DNA of 64,000 bases from Neurospora intermedia (GCA_037102815.1 BTPP01000001.1:6039001-6103000), one strand, 5' to 3'. Shown: positions 35,186-46,653, numbered from the stretch's first letter. Translations and numbers: made by a program. The notes: generated from the sequence alone by a model not told the origin.

Positions 35186-35231
35186 ACATGCCGCTTGTAG
35201 TGTCAAGTTGAGCCTCGTCGGGGAACTGAAC
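35186..35231 (+). repeat. direct repeat, copy 1
   Basis: 46 bp starting ACATGCCGCTTGTAGTGTCA and ending GTCGGGGAACTGAAC. It matches copy 2 at 35261-35305 except for a few transitions and a one-base gap. Weaker similarity continues about 25 bp further in both copies (GCTTT-ATGG). Confidence 0.85.
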
Positions 35232-35260
35232 GGTGGGAGCTTTCATGGCCTTTACACTAT

Positions 35261-35305
35261 ACATGCCGCTTACAGTGTCAACCTAGCCTCGTCGGGGAAC
35301 TGAAC
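35261..35305 (+). repeat. direct repeat, copy 2
   Basis: 45 bp, begins ACATGCCGCTTACAGTGTCA and ends GTCGGGGAACTGAAC. Spacing from copy 1 is about 75 bp start to start, so the unit is a roughly 75-bp tandem duplication. Confidence 0.85.
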
Positions 35306-35634
35306 TAGCGGATGCTTTATGGACGGGGGTTACGAAGTGCATACCGACGGTAGGTACCTAGAGGTAGGTATCTGTTACGTACGTACGGAGTCTTAACGGG
35401 GAGGGAAGGTTGTTTGTCGCAGCGTGGTTCTTATCATACTACTCTACAGGTGAGTAGGTAGGTAGTACTTGCAATGCCACTCGACATACACTCCATGCTC
35501 TCAGCTTCAAAATCCTTTGCGATATGACATATATGCTGGGGATTGAGGCAAGGTACTAGACATGGTTGCCGGTTCCAAATGTATTTCCAATTTCAATTTG
35601 TCGATTTGAGAATTGGATAAAACGAAGTCAGTCA

Positions 35635-35697
35635 GTGTAGTGCAGTGTACCTACAAGAAAGGGAAAGGTAGGAGAGGTACACTACACTACACTGCAC
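35635..35697. repeat. imperfect inverted repeat (hairpin)
   Basis: Left arm 35635-35652 and right arm starting AGGTACACT at 35675 are complementary at about 16 of 18 positions, with a loop of about 22 bases. The arms are built of CACTA/TGTAG units, so slippage may have made them. Confidence 0.6.
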
Positions 35698-35723
35698 TAT
35701 ACTATACTACCTGTATAGAAACA

Positions 35724-35746
35724 AGGTTAGGTTAGGTTAGGTTAGC
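35724..35746. repeat. TTAGG pentamer repeat
   Basis: Four tandem AGGTT/TTAGG units, with one more unit at 35750-35757. Confidence 0.85.
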
Positions 35747-35763
35747 TCAGGTTAGGTACACTA

Positions 35764-35799
35764 GAGGTAGAGGTAGAGGTAGAGGTAGAAGTAGAGGTA
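35764..35799. repeat. (GAGGTA)6 repeat
   Basis: Six hexamers, one mutated to GAAGTA. Confidence 0.9.
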
Positions 35800-36752
35800 T
35801 GTTCTAGAACACTCGCTATCATATGTGGCCTTTGCTTCTCGTTTCATGATTCGAGGGTCCAGTTTCGTATTAAACCCAACACGAGGGGACAATCAACCAG
35901 CGCATTGGTTGTTGATAGGGAGTATGAGTGTCTGGTGATGTCAATGATGTCATCAAAGGTCAATTCATTTATAACCGACGAGCCAGGCTGGACTGTCTGT
36001 GGGGGTTTGGGAAACGAACGAAGGTCGGTGCTTTTCATGGACTCTTAACAGGTGAGAAAAAAAGAGAAGAGGAATATAAGTAACAGGAGCGAAATTATCT
36101 ATGGCAATGATTAAACCGTCGTGGTCGAGTGAAGAATCCCCAGTGATTATAAAGCCATAGTGGCTTGAACGGGCTTGATACACCACCATCAAGGTTCTCG
36201 GTACGAGGTGCAAAGGTCAACGAACGTTGTACGTTAGTCGGAGAGTCTCTCTTTTAGTTTCTGGTGTCTAGTAGTTACGTCAAATTCCAATCAGATTGCT
36301 ACCTTGATGGACACTCGTCTATAATCAGTCCGTCATCAAACACGAGACGGAAGATTGGATGATATGATGAAGAATCCGAAATATAGCTCAGTCCCTACTT
36401 GTTACACTTGAAACCCATTGATTAACCTAACTGCCTAAACTACCATATTCATAAAAGAAGTCGCGCTACTGCTTCCTTCCTCTTCCCTTCGTTCCTTGCC
36501 GTGTAGACCTCTGGTATCGTTGATTCTTGTCATCCGTCACTTTCGTACCATCTCTTCGGCCGTTTTCATACTACTATAGCATCGCCTCCCCCATGCTTCT
36601 CTGTCCCTATTTATTCTTGGTCCCTAGTCTAGAAAGGAACTGAAGCACCCTTTCCTTATCCAGATACTCCAGATAGCCAACTATCCACATCACTCTTCGG
36701 AGCTCCTTTTGTTTCTTTTTGTATCCCCGTGTGTCGTCGTCAAGTTATGCCC

Positions 36753-37961
36753 CTACCTCTTCTTAACGCTCGGACGGGGCTTGCACTCGTCCTGCTGTAC
36801 TGGGTGAAGCATGACCTTGGTCGGGTACGTGGGCGAGTTGCCTTGGTACCCCTTGCTCCAGTCATAACTAATGGCGTAGGCAAAGATGCTGCCAGTCTTG
36901 TTGAACGTTGTCGAGGTGATGCTGCCGCCGACGTTGGGGTAACCCTTGAGACGGTGCTTGGCGTCCTTATCCCAGAAGTGGAAGGTGCCGTCGCTACCGG
37001 CTGTGCTGAAGGTGCCGTGTTGGGGGTGGAAGGAGATGTCGTTGACAGCGTGAACAGCCGTGGTGTTGCCTTGGGCGGGGTCGCGGTGGCATTTGAAAGA
37101 GAAGTTGGAGCTGGAAAACAAGTCAGTTAGTCAGCGTATTCGGCAGATGGGATAGTAAAGGGAAAGGAGGTGAAGACGTACGCAGAATCCTTGTCCTCCA
37201 CATATTGAATGGCGCATCTACCCTCGATCGAGCCGATAGCAAAGCCCTGGGAATCGTTGAAGCAGCTGACCACACGAGTCTGCCATTTAAGAGGGCTCTG
37301 CATTGTCTTGTAGAACTTGCCGGGGTCCTTCAGGTTGATCACGTTGATATAGCGATCAGCGGTTCCGACCACGAGCAAGTTGTCGCGCACATCCATGGTA
37401 TAAACGCGCTCCTGGGCCTGCACCGTGGCGGCCGGGTTCGCGGAGCGGAAATCCCAGTACTTGATCTGCTTGTCCCAGCCACCTGTCACCGCCATGGGCG
37501 TGCCATTGGCCTCGAAGTAGCGAACGCACTTGATGGGCATATCGTGAGCAGCGACCTGCATCGACTGACCGGTGGCCAAATCGAGAACCTTGGCGGCCTT
37601 GTCGGCGCCGGCGGAGATGACCTTTGTGCCGTCCTGTGTTGGGAGAAGTGCATGTCAGTGTTGCGTCGGGCTACCAAGCCAACCGAGGTAAACATACCTT
37701 GAAGAAATCGCAAGAGAAAACGGGGGCATCATGCTCAATCATGGCCTGTCCCTGACCTTGACCATTACTCAAGATCTCGTAAATGCGTGTCTTCTTGTCC
37801 CAGCTGGCTACGGCGAGGAAGTCCTTCTGATCGGCGGGATTGGGGTTGAAGGCAAGGTCGCTGATGCTGTCCTCGGGGGGTTGGCCGAGCTCGACGTCCT
37901 GCTTGAGATCGCCGAGAGTGTTGCTCGCGGATGCGGCGGCGGAACCGAAAAGACCAGCCAT
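36753..37961 (-). CDS. rae1: RAE1/GLE2 mRNA export factor
   Basis: Exons: 37961-37698, 37633-37182 and 37110-36753, giving 357 residues, the normal size. Rae1/Gle2 is a WD-repeat beta-propeller that binds the GLEBS motif of a nucleoporin at the nuclear pore and works in mRNA export and spindle assembly. Family stretches include EDSISDLAFNP, VASWDKKTRIYEI, VTGGWDKQIKYWD, GSIEGRCAIQYVED, VNDISFHPQHGTFSTAGSDG and the C-terminal AISYDWSKGY. The third-exon junction (GC|C, giving DSASNFSFKCHR) preserves the conserved NFSFKCHR block. Introns have GTATGT and GTACGT donors and CTGAC-type branch points. The start at 37961 gives the usual short Gly/Ser/Ala N-terminus. Confidence 0.95.
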
Positions 37962-39590
37962 GTTTGGCTTGTGGTGGGAGTCGTGAGACTCGAGCTGGGC
38001 AGTTTAGAGCTGTCGCGCGTATCGTATGATGTGGTCGTGATAAAAGCCGTTCGTCTGTTGCTACAGGTTCTGAAGCTGTGCAATGGTGCAAAGCAGCTTC
38101 TTATGTATCGGTTGTTGAGATAGAACTACTAGTAAGCAGCAGCGACAGGTATTGCTGCTGGCTATGATGGAATCCAAGTCGCGGGTTGGGTCGCGCTTTG
38201 ATACCTCTAGTGGGATGGATTGGATCGATGGATGTACACACGCCAGCCGGCAGAAAGTTTGGAGAGAGGCTGCAACCCGACTCCAAGTTGCCTGCCGTTG
38301 CCTGCTCTTGCCTGGCGCTGCTGCCTTTGGTGCAGTGCAGTGACCTGCTGTCGCTAGGTTCACGCCGCACCGTGGCTCAGCAAGACCATTCGCTCATCGA
38401 CCAGTCCTCACTACTGATTGGACAATCAGCTCCACCTTGAACCACAAAGACCCACCCCCCGCCGCGAGTGCCATTTTTAAGAAAATTTCGGGACCGCAAA
38501 CCACACTTTTCCCTTCTCTTCTCCTCTCCAAGCAACTCCCCCTCGTCCGACAAATCGCTATTCGAAGCTTCCACACGGAGAGATTACGCTTTTTTTGCGC
38601 GCTTCTTTCATTTTCTCGAGCTTTGGGAGAAAGTCCCCGGACATTCGTTTGCTTGCGAACGGATTGCGGAAACGCGCCGCCATAGAAGCACTGCGGCTGA
38701 TCTCGGCCGCCCAGTTCCTCGTCTGTCTTGCCCAGCCCTGCCCGTCACACCAAAGTCGGCCTCGTCTGCTTCTCCGGGGAGGATGTCATTTTCCGAGCTC
38801 GGGGACCACATGGACGAAGATATGAGTCCGCGCCTCGGGTGACGAGTTTGATGCCTGATCTGGGGAGCTGGGGTCGATGGCGGGTTCAGCCGCTTGGGTG
38901 GTCCGGACTTGGGGCGTTTTGACGGTGGCTCGAGAGGTTTCGTCATGATACCACAGATATGCGATTGCTCGCTCTTGTTTCTCTTCGGGGAAGCAGGGGC
39001 GAAGTTACTCGACGGGGCTTATTCTTGGTGCGAGGGGGGTTGCTTCACAACAACCCATTTCTTTCCCATCTTCGCTTTCTTCGTTCTGTTCCCACCTGGG
39101 CATGCGACGTGGTTTGGATGGACATCTTTTGAAACTCTAGACTTCGCGGGAAGTCCCCAACCCGTTCATCCGATCATGTCACATTGTCTTGGTTGGCACA
39201 AACGTAAAAGCATTTGCTACGATCTGGGGGTCTTCACAAGTTCAGGTGATGAGAAACACAATAATAGAGTCAAGCTCTGAAGTGGTGCCGGGGTAAATCT
39301 TCGCGCATCACCCTTGATGACTCTTATTGAATACGATCTGATGAACTTTCCGAGCGTTTGCTTTTTTATCATTATTCAAGCCTTCTGCCCATCATTACGT
39401 AGTACTAGTCTAGCTTCTTCCACTCTCTTCGTTGACACCGTTTATGATGCTCGTGTGTCTCATAAGCATTCCCTGGCATATTGAAAGCCATCTATCGTAT
39501 TACATCTCCTTGACTCGGTCTATCCAAGTCCGTTGTCGAGATTTGCCATCGCGCTGGATGCCGATGGTTTGTGTACCGCGTACGGCGTCT
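37962..39590. other. intergenic, rae1 upstream region
   Basis: Contains the rae1 promoter and the 3' flank of the cytidylyltransferase gene. Around 38.4-38.95 kb both strands carry open frames with biased composition (minus 38608-38946, 112 codons; plus 38468-38842). Neither can be joined to a plausible full gene, so none is called. Confidence 0.4.
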
Positions 39591-40999
39591 CTACTCCTTT
39601 TGCGCGGCGATGGCCTCCTCCTTCTGCCTCTGCTGTTCCTCCAGCAACTCGCGCTCCCGGTGGGCGGCCTCGATGTCAGCCTTCATGCCCTTGGCCTTCT
39701 GGCGAGCCTCATAGAGATCCCTGCTCTTCATGATTCTCTGGACGATGGTGCCAGCATTCACGTCCTTGTACTCGTGTTGGCCAATTTCCTTGTAGATGCC
39801 CATCTCCTTGGGAACCGCGTACACGTCTTCGGTGTGCGGCATGAACGAGGTCGGACCGTGGTAGACCGCATCAGGAGTGCCCCAGGGAAGAGAGGTGAGA
39901 TATCCCTTGGTGGGCTTGAAGGGAGCGCCGAAAACGACGGCGTTGATGTACTGTAGCGAATGTCAGCATCAATCTCTCGACGACTCTGTTGATGAAAGCA
40001 TACCTTGCACTGCAAAACGCAGAGACCACGTTCAAAGACGTTCATGATGGGATAGTTCACGCCCTTTTCGCGGTTGATGACCTCGTCGTCATGAACACCA
40101 GCCACCACAAACGCCGGACCGTAATCCGCGCCCTTGCCCTTCCTCTCGTCAATCGCCTGCTGCGAATACCACCCCTCCTGACGCGCCAGCTCCTCCTCCT
40201 TCTGCGTCACCAGCCTCAAGAACTCAATATGTCCGCTCGAGAACAAATCAAACCCTCCATCCACATAAACAACCCTCTGCCCCGGCTTGGGTCCAATCCC
40301 CCCAAACAACTCCCTGAACACCCCCTTCTCCTCTTCCTTACCCTCATCCTTCTTCTTCTTCTCCTCCTCCCCCTTCCAAAACCACACATTCGCCCCAGGG
40401 TTCTTGGCCGTCTCATCCGTCGCATACAGCCTAATCCTCTCCTTCATCTCCTCCCCAACCTTCTTCTTCTCCTCCGCCGTGCCATTCCCTTCCTCCCCCT
40501 CCAACATCTTTTCCAAATCCTTGATGAAATGCGTCCGCGTGCACAAGAGCATCCTGCCCACCAAATCCGTGGTGCTGATACTCGGCGTGCGCTTCACCAC
40601 CTTGAACCGATTCGCCGCCTTCACAAACCGGTAGCAATCCTCTCCGGAGCTGTCGGACGTGATGTCGTCCCCGTGCACCACGTACTTGCACCCGAAATGG
40701 CTGATCCAGTCCAGCTGCGTGACGTAGGGCGCGTAGGCGACCGACTTGGTCACCCACCGGCAGGCGTCCGTGGCGAGCAGGCGCTCGCGCAGCGTCATGA
40801 CGGTGGGGCCCTTGTTCTCGAGGATGGCTTCGTCCGAGTGCACGCCGACGTACAGCTCGGTGCCGAGTTGGCGGGCCTGCACGACGGCGCCGGCGTGGCC
40901 GTGGTGGAAGAAGTCGAAGCAGCCGTCGACCCAGAGACGGCCTTCGAGAAGGGAGGGGGCGGGGGTGCCCGGGGGGTTGACGGGGTCGGAGGGGGCCAT
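39591..40999 (-). CDS. ect1: ethanolamine-phosphate cytidylyltransferase
   Basis: Exons 40999-40004 and 39950-39591 give 451 residues. The enzyme makes CDP-ethanolamine from CTP and phosphoethanolamine, the middle step of the Kennedy pathway for phosphatidylethanolamine. Two cytidylyltransferase-like domains are present. The first (about 20-160) has the HxGH motif at 32-35 (HHGH) and the RTPSISTTDLVGRM signature at 137-150. The second (about 242-370) has VDGGFDLFSSGHIEFL and NYPIMNVFER; here the HxGH position reads SSGH (254-257). The linker is expanded by a Lys/Glu-rich low-complexity stretch (about 167-226). The last 50 residues form a charged helix (RQKAKGMKADIEAAHRERE). Intron: GTATGC donor, CTACAG acceptor. 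Confidence 0.95.
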
Positions 41000-42514
41000 G
41001 GTTGGTGTTTGAATTAATTGAGTATGGGATGAATGTGGTGAGGTATAATAATGTCCTTTCGGGGTTGGGTTGTAAACACCGGTAGTTTATGAGATGGTGT
41101 TAGGCTGTGATGGCTTGAACTAGGTTGTCCTGTTTTGTGGTACCTAGTACAAGAAGGGATGCTTGAAGGGTTTCAAGAAATGAAAATTAATCCAAGAACG
41201 GTTTGCTGAAGCTCGTAAGAGATGAGTTCAGTGATTAGTGATTAATAAAAAGGGTGTTCCTGAAACGTGATGAAGGTGAGAAGGGTGTTGTCACGAGGAA
41301 GCTGTGTTGATCAGTAGTGTAGGTACCTGAATAAGACCAATGATACCCTACACTATCAGTCCTACCCCTTTTGTTGCCCCCCTCTTTCTAATCTGCCCCT
41401 CCCCCACTTATTCATGGACAAAAAAATGTTGAGGCCACATGGTGACACTTTATCACGGTCTAGCGACTTATGTTCAACTCAACGTTGTTGAATGTACATG
41501 ACGGGAACCAAGGTCTGTTGATTAATTTTACCGATCCTGTCATTGTGCGTGGACAGGCGTATTAGTCTGGTGCCGTGTCAATAAACGCATTGTTTTGGTC
41601 TTTGAATGACAGTTGTTTGCGGGTTAAATTGTACGGCGCTTGTTCCGTCCTTCATGTCCAACAACTGCGGCCCAAACAGCGACCCGATCGGTTCCTTTCA
41701 TTCAGCACTGCATGCCGTGGTTGCCCTTTCGAGTGGTGAACTATTGGAGGCTCTTTTTCAGGGTCCAATTTCTTAATTGTTCCCTTGCACATGGCCTACC
41801 ATACCGGAAGTTTTCAAGGCCAACACTTGTTGTCAATGTCCTGCATTCCATTTAGCTCGGCGGAAAGGGCACCACTGTTGGGCTCGCCGGAGACGTTTCT
41901 TTTCTATTGTTCAACGACCGAAATGTAGGCCACTGGCAATGTTTATCACCAGCTTCTTGGGACGAAAAGTCTCAGCTAGGCTGTCTAAAAGCCCCACGAA
42001 ATCTCTCGTTTGCCGGCCAATGCTCGCATCGAATTGCCACGAGCAACCGGGCGATTAATGTCTCTGACGGGCGGTAACTGGGATTCCGTTGCTCCCATTC
42101 CTCGGATTTCTGCGGCTGGTGGCTGCTGATTTGCGATCAGGCGGACAAACGGGTAGGAAAAGGTCGCACTCCCATTTTGTCGTCGTTGTCGTCAGAGCTT
42201 GGGCCCAGTCTTTCATGGTAATAGCATTTTTTTTTCCGAGGCAATTTATATCGAGTCGGGACCCCGTGGGTTGTGCGCAACCATATCTTGTCTCTTCTCA
42301 GAACTTGCGACACCTCGATTAGGTATTCCATGTGAACGAACGACGTCGTCTTTCTGGATATCCACAGCATCGAATGTGGCCTGCCGAGGATACCTTAGCT
42401 TGCGGGGATGCGCAGCGGAGAGGAACCTCAAGCCCCTTGTGCGCTGACAGGTCAATGACAATTGCCAATATTCGACATTTTAAGGTCGCATATCAGCAAA
42501 ATAACGTGTGAGAC
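41000..42514. other. intergenic, divergent promoter region
   Basis: Lies between divergently transcribed ect1 (-) and the 713-residue protein gene (+). Frames of 60-90 codons on both strands are not supported. Nothing else seen. Confidence 0.45.
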
Positions 42515-44729
42515 ATGCAGCGAACCAGTCCGACGACATTACCTCTTTTTGAGGGGGGAGAAGGAGAAGGAGGGAAAAGAAGAAGGGACAAGGGCAATGG
42601 CAATGGCAATGGCGATAACGACATGATCGATCCTTCATCTCCTCCTGCTGGGAAAGAGGCTCCTCCCCCGGTCCCCAGCAAATCGCCCAAATCTCCCTGG
42701 AATAATAGCCCGTCGTCGTCTGGGAGATCGCGACCGCGACCGGGGACCAGTTCGAGTGCTGCTGCTGCTACTGCTGCTGCTACTGCTGGTGCTGCTGGCG
42801 GAGACGCCAAGTGGAATCCAATTCCAATTCCAGCTCCTCCCTCGCCGTCAGGGGTGCAGGGCCAGGGACACGTTCAGGCACAGGCACATGCACGGGGGCA
42901 ACCACCACTACCGCCGTTAATACCACCACCTCCATCATCATCACCCAGTGCAGCGCAGCACTCGCCAATCACATCCGCCAGGCCCAGCATTAGCCAGGCT
43001 AGCGCCAGCACCAACGGGAATAGCGCCGCTGGCTCGACGCTCCCCCCCAGTCCAGGTCTACTACCAGATCCCCGCCAGCACAAGGTCCTCCACAAGGACC
43101 CTACGTCTAAAGATCCCAACACCCAAGAACGCGAGAATCGCGATCGCCAGCCTTCATTCGGTCGCAAGTCGTCCCTTTCGTCCCTCATCCACCGACATCG
43201 CCGCGCCGCTTCGTCCCTATCGACATCCGGAGCCCCAGGGGGAAATGGCCCTGGCAGCGGAGCCGCAGCAGTGACGAGTCGATCCCGAAAACCGTCCCTT
43301 CAACCCGTCACCGGCACCACCACCACCAGCCACAGCTCCTTCAGCTCCAACTCGATCCCGCCCGTCCCCGGCATTGCGCTGGCCGCCTCGCGACTGACCG
43401 ACGCCGTACGCCCCCCGCCGTCTGCCACCACCACTGAGACTGTCAACTTCTCGAGGATGTTGAGCCGCAGCACGCCCACGCCGGTGAATGGCTTCGGGCC
43501 CAGCACCACACAGTTAGCGCCTCCCGCTATGGTGGCTCCCGGGCCCCAAAGCGAGCTGGGCGAGGTGCACGCGCGTATACAAGAGACGGCGAACAAGAGG
43601 ATATCGACCTTGGATTATCTGCGGAAAGCGTACATCTCCCCACCCACGCCGTCAAAGAGCCCACATCATATGCTAACCTTGTCTCCTTTTCCTTTTGCGC
43701 AGTCACGAAGGCCGTATTTACTGGTTCAACACGATCCTCTTTGACAAACCCGACTTACAAAAGATGCCCTATTTTAACAGCACCAAGCTGGGCAGAAGAG
43801 CAACCAACTACCTTCTCTTGGGTCTCTCCCTACCCACCGTTCTTGATCTCGTCTGCAACAACCCTACCGACTTTTTGCGAAGTCTGAACCACCTCCTAGC
43901 TGAGTTCGAAACCTTCCAACAGCTACACTCGGAAAATGGCACAGCGTCAGCCAGTTCCCTATCACGGGCCCGCATCCCGCAAATGTTCCGACGAGCTACG
44001 CCCAGCGCCAAAACAAGACGAGCAAGTAGTGCGACTGGCATGGGAGGAGGCAGTAGCAACACCACCGTGAACGGATCCAGCACCCCAGCGATGCCCATCC
44101 CGCCATCGACCGCGAACGGCAACGATCCCAACGACTTTGGTTACGCTCTTGAATCCGTCCCCTCCCACACGGGTACTTTTGACGAGTCTATGCTCACTAC
44201 CACCACCACAAATTCGGGCGCGGGAAACACTTCAACTTCGACAGATAAGACGACATCAACAAGCAGCAGCGGCATTCCCTCGTCAACCTCAGCAGTATCA
44301 ACCGCCCCCTCGACAACAGCGTCCACCATTGCTGGCGCCCCATCCTCAGGTCAGGCTGCACAGCCAACAACGTCATCCGCCAATTCCCCAGCACCCATAT
44401 CTTTCTCGCCAGCCGAGCAAACCGAGCTGCTTCCTGGAGAGGAGTACACACACTTACTAACGCCTAACTTACCGTTCGATCCGGACTTTTTCGAAACTTT
44501 TGCGACATTGTGTGACGTTTTAATCGACACTTATACGAGGCTACTATCACTGGTACCCACGCCCAGCCAGTGCAACGGCACGGTGGCCGAGTTGTTCACC
44601 AAGGCGGACGCCAAGATCCGCAAGATTATTGTTCAGGGAGTCATCAAAGAGTTTGAGGAGCAGAGTCGAGCAGGGGTGAGGGCGGAGGTGGGAGCGGTGG
44701 GGAGAGTGGTTTTGGGGGGTTTGATGTGA
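42515..44729 (+). CDS. conserved fungal protein of unknown function, 713 residues
   Basis: Exons 42515-43629 and 43703-44729. The intron has an unusual GTACAT donor and a GCGCAG acceptor. The junction yields LRKAHEGRIYWFNTILFD, a smooth join inside what looks like the conserved core. The N-terminal 340 residues are disordered (GNGNGN, poly-Ala, Pro-rich, Ser-rich with RKSSLSSLIHRHRR). The core (about 358-450) is helical: TLDYLRKAH, KLGRRATNYLLLGLSLPTVLDL, DFLRSLNHLLAEFE. A Ser/Thr-rich insertion of about 150 residues follows, then a second structured block (FDPDFFETFATLCDVLIDTYTR to the end). The core looks split by a disordered loop. No catalytic motif is seen and I cannot name the family; a cytoplasmic adaptor role is only a guess. 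Confidence 0.8.
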
Positions 44730-45321
44730 GTGTTTCTTGTGCGATGCGTGATGTTTGTGATGTTGATGTTTATTTTGACGTTGTTTCATGTGTGATGTTG
44801 CCTTTTTTGGGCGATGTTGTGATGATTATGTTTCTTTTCTGGGCAGGTTTATGTGTGAAAGCAAAAGTATTGGGCAGGGCAAAGGACAATTCAGGGGACC
44901 GGGGGCTATCGTGTTTCAACGCTTTTGGAGTTTCTTTTTGCTTACACTAGCTTCGCGAGAGGTCGTGGTGTGGTTTCATTATATCCTTATCTGTTACACT
45001 TATTTGTTACTACCTTACCCTCCTGTCTTACCTACGGACCCAAAAAAGACACACGCCGAGGACGTTTAAGGGGTCCAAAGGGGCGGCCTTGCCATCCATC
45101 CATGTCCAAAATGCAACACAACGCAACCGACCTGCCATGAAACAACGATCGAATGAACGACCAGCCATACAAGGTGGAACACCAAGCTAATTATTCCGAT
45201 TCCAAAACACAGGGAAACCGCCCCCTTGGCAGAACGAGCCAAAACCCTAGACAGGGTCGTGGAAAGCAGCAACGAGAATGGCAGCGGCAAAGGCAGTCAC
45301 AAGAGCAAGAGGTACTCCTAG

Positions 45322-45732
45322 GTGGATGAACCTTCTAATGTCTCTGATGATGACGACGACACTTTTGACGACACCTTCGTTCTTGTCGACGACGACAACG
45401 ACGACGACGACGATACTGAGGTGGTGAGCCTTTTCGAGGTTCTTGGGTCCAGTCCACCACCACCTCCCTGTCAGAGGATGATTACAGCCGGAACGACCCC
45501 GAGGAGCAGTCCTTTTGGCTCCATTCCCATTGGCCCTCTTGGTCCTCTCGGTCCTCCTCCGTTGAGGTCACCGAGTTGGGCGAGCCAGGGGAGCAGGACA
45601 CCAAGTTTGGCTAGGAAGAGCTCCATGATGAGCTTTAGGTCGCTGAGGAGAAAGGTTTCGAATATGAGTATTGGTGGTGGTGGTGGTGGTGGTGGTGGTG
45701 GTAGTGGTGGAGGTCAAGGAAGTCTGGAGTAA
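45322..45732 (+). CDS. doubtful acidic/Gly-rich reading frame
   Basis: A 136-codon plus-strand frame begins with GTG directly after a TAG that could be a splice acceptor; no in-frame ATG precedes the acidic part, so a 5' exon would be needed and I cannot find one. It codes an Asp-rich stretch from GAC repeats, a Pro-rich part, a Ser/Arg-rich patch (RTPSLARKSSMMSFRSLRRK) and a Gly10 run from (GGT)10. The opposite strand over 45245-45440 is also open and ends in a hydrophobic segment (VPLALVTAFAAAILVAAF) followed by a stop, which could be a C-terminal membrane anchor. Which strand is used, if either, cannot be decided here. Confidence 0.25.
   Translation: MDEPSNVSDDDDDTFDDTFVLVDDDNDDDDDTEVVSLFEVLGSSPPPPPCQRMITAGTTPRSSPFGSIPIGPLGPLGPPPLRSPSWASQGSRTPSLARKSSMMSFRSLRRKVSNMSIGGGGGGGGGGSGGGQGSLE
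45673..45702. repeat. (GGT)10 microsatellite
   Basis: Ten perfect GGT units. Confidence 0.95.
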
Positions 45733-46116
45733 GGAGCAAGTAATGCCGTTCCCCAGAGATTATGTCAACCGTTATAGGGGTGGGTTCGCTCATCCATGGG
45801 GGGGATGGGGTGTTTGACCCATCGTGTGTCCCAAGATTCTCTAATGATCTTTTTCTGTGGAAGAAGAGAAAGCAAGGAGACATCAAAAGACAAGACCACG
45901 TCACCAAAGGACATTCTGGGTAGATAGAAGTAGGCGGGGTTAAAGGGCAAAGAAGGAAAGGCCGAACGAAGGAGGAAACATCATCAAGTTTCATTAGAAG
46001 ATGATCAAGATACCATTCTGTTAGTTACATAGTTAGGACTACTTACGTAGTCGGTTCAGACACTTTACTCTGAGTCTTATAATGTTTATATGGCATTTAG
46101 AAGAAGAAGGACGTTG

Positions 46117-46154
46117 TCTGTTTGTCTGTTTGTTTGTTTGTTTGTTTGTTTGTT
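46117..46154. repeat. (TTTG)n microsatellite
   Basis: TGTCTG and TTTG tetranucleotide repeat, perfect in its right half. Confidence 0.9.
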
Positions 46155-46613
46155 GCTGGAGCGTGTGTGAAAGACACAAAGGGTAGGTATCAATGGGTGG
46201 CTTTATGATTTGCCATACACAGGAGTTTAGGTAGGTAGGAAGGTGACCTTTATAGTACTGCGTTGCAAGGCTCGCTCGATCTGATGTATTCAACTAAGTA
46301 GGTAGAGGTTGTTGGTTCAGGTATCATAATCAGTGACAAAAACAACTAAAATAGAAAGGCGCGTCTCATGAATAGGTATGTATCGTATCACTTTGCGGCT
46401 TGTAGTGTACCCACCCATTCAATGGCCAGCCAACTGTGAAAGTATTCAGAAGTCTATCCAGTGAGTGCTATCGTCAACCTCGTATGTTAGGTACCTACCT
46501 ATCTGACAGTCACTTGAGGTACCTCCTACCTATAACACAAGAGTGGTGCACTTGATATGATGGGCAAGTTAAAGGGGTAGGTAGGCTGGGGTACATATGT
46601 AATCACCGAACCT

Positions 46614-46653
46614 TAGGTAGGTAGGTAGGTAGGTAGATAGGTAGGTAGGTAGA
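46614..46653. repeat. (TAGG)n microsatellite
   Basis: About ten TAGG units with one TAGA interruption; further TAGG/CCTA words flank it on both sides. Confidence 0.9.

Larger units (their letters stand above)
34317..36752. other. repeat-rich intergenic region
   Basis: Convergent 3' region between the mitochondrial-protein gene and rae1. It contains a T18 run, a GTAT microsatellite, a 45-bp direct repeat pair, a hairpin, TTAGG pentamers and GAGGTA hexamers (listed separately). A minus-strand frame at 35844-36038 (64 codons) has an ATG but no other support. Confidence 0.5.

Noticed and set aside
35844-36213. Two minus-strand frames with ATG starts (64 and 82 codons)
   Set aside because: Overlap each other in different frames, no family resemblance, AT-rich repeat-flanked DNA.
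38430-38946. Open frames on both strands upstream of rae1 (minus 112 codons; plus about 124 codons)
   Set aside because: Composition is partly coding-like, but the plus frame starts with GTG, neither joins to further exons, and the two strands contradict each other.
39989-41017. 342-codon plus-strand frame
   Set aside because: Antisense shadow of the ethanolamine-phosphate cytidylyltransferase.
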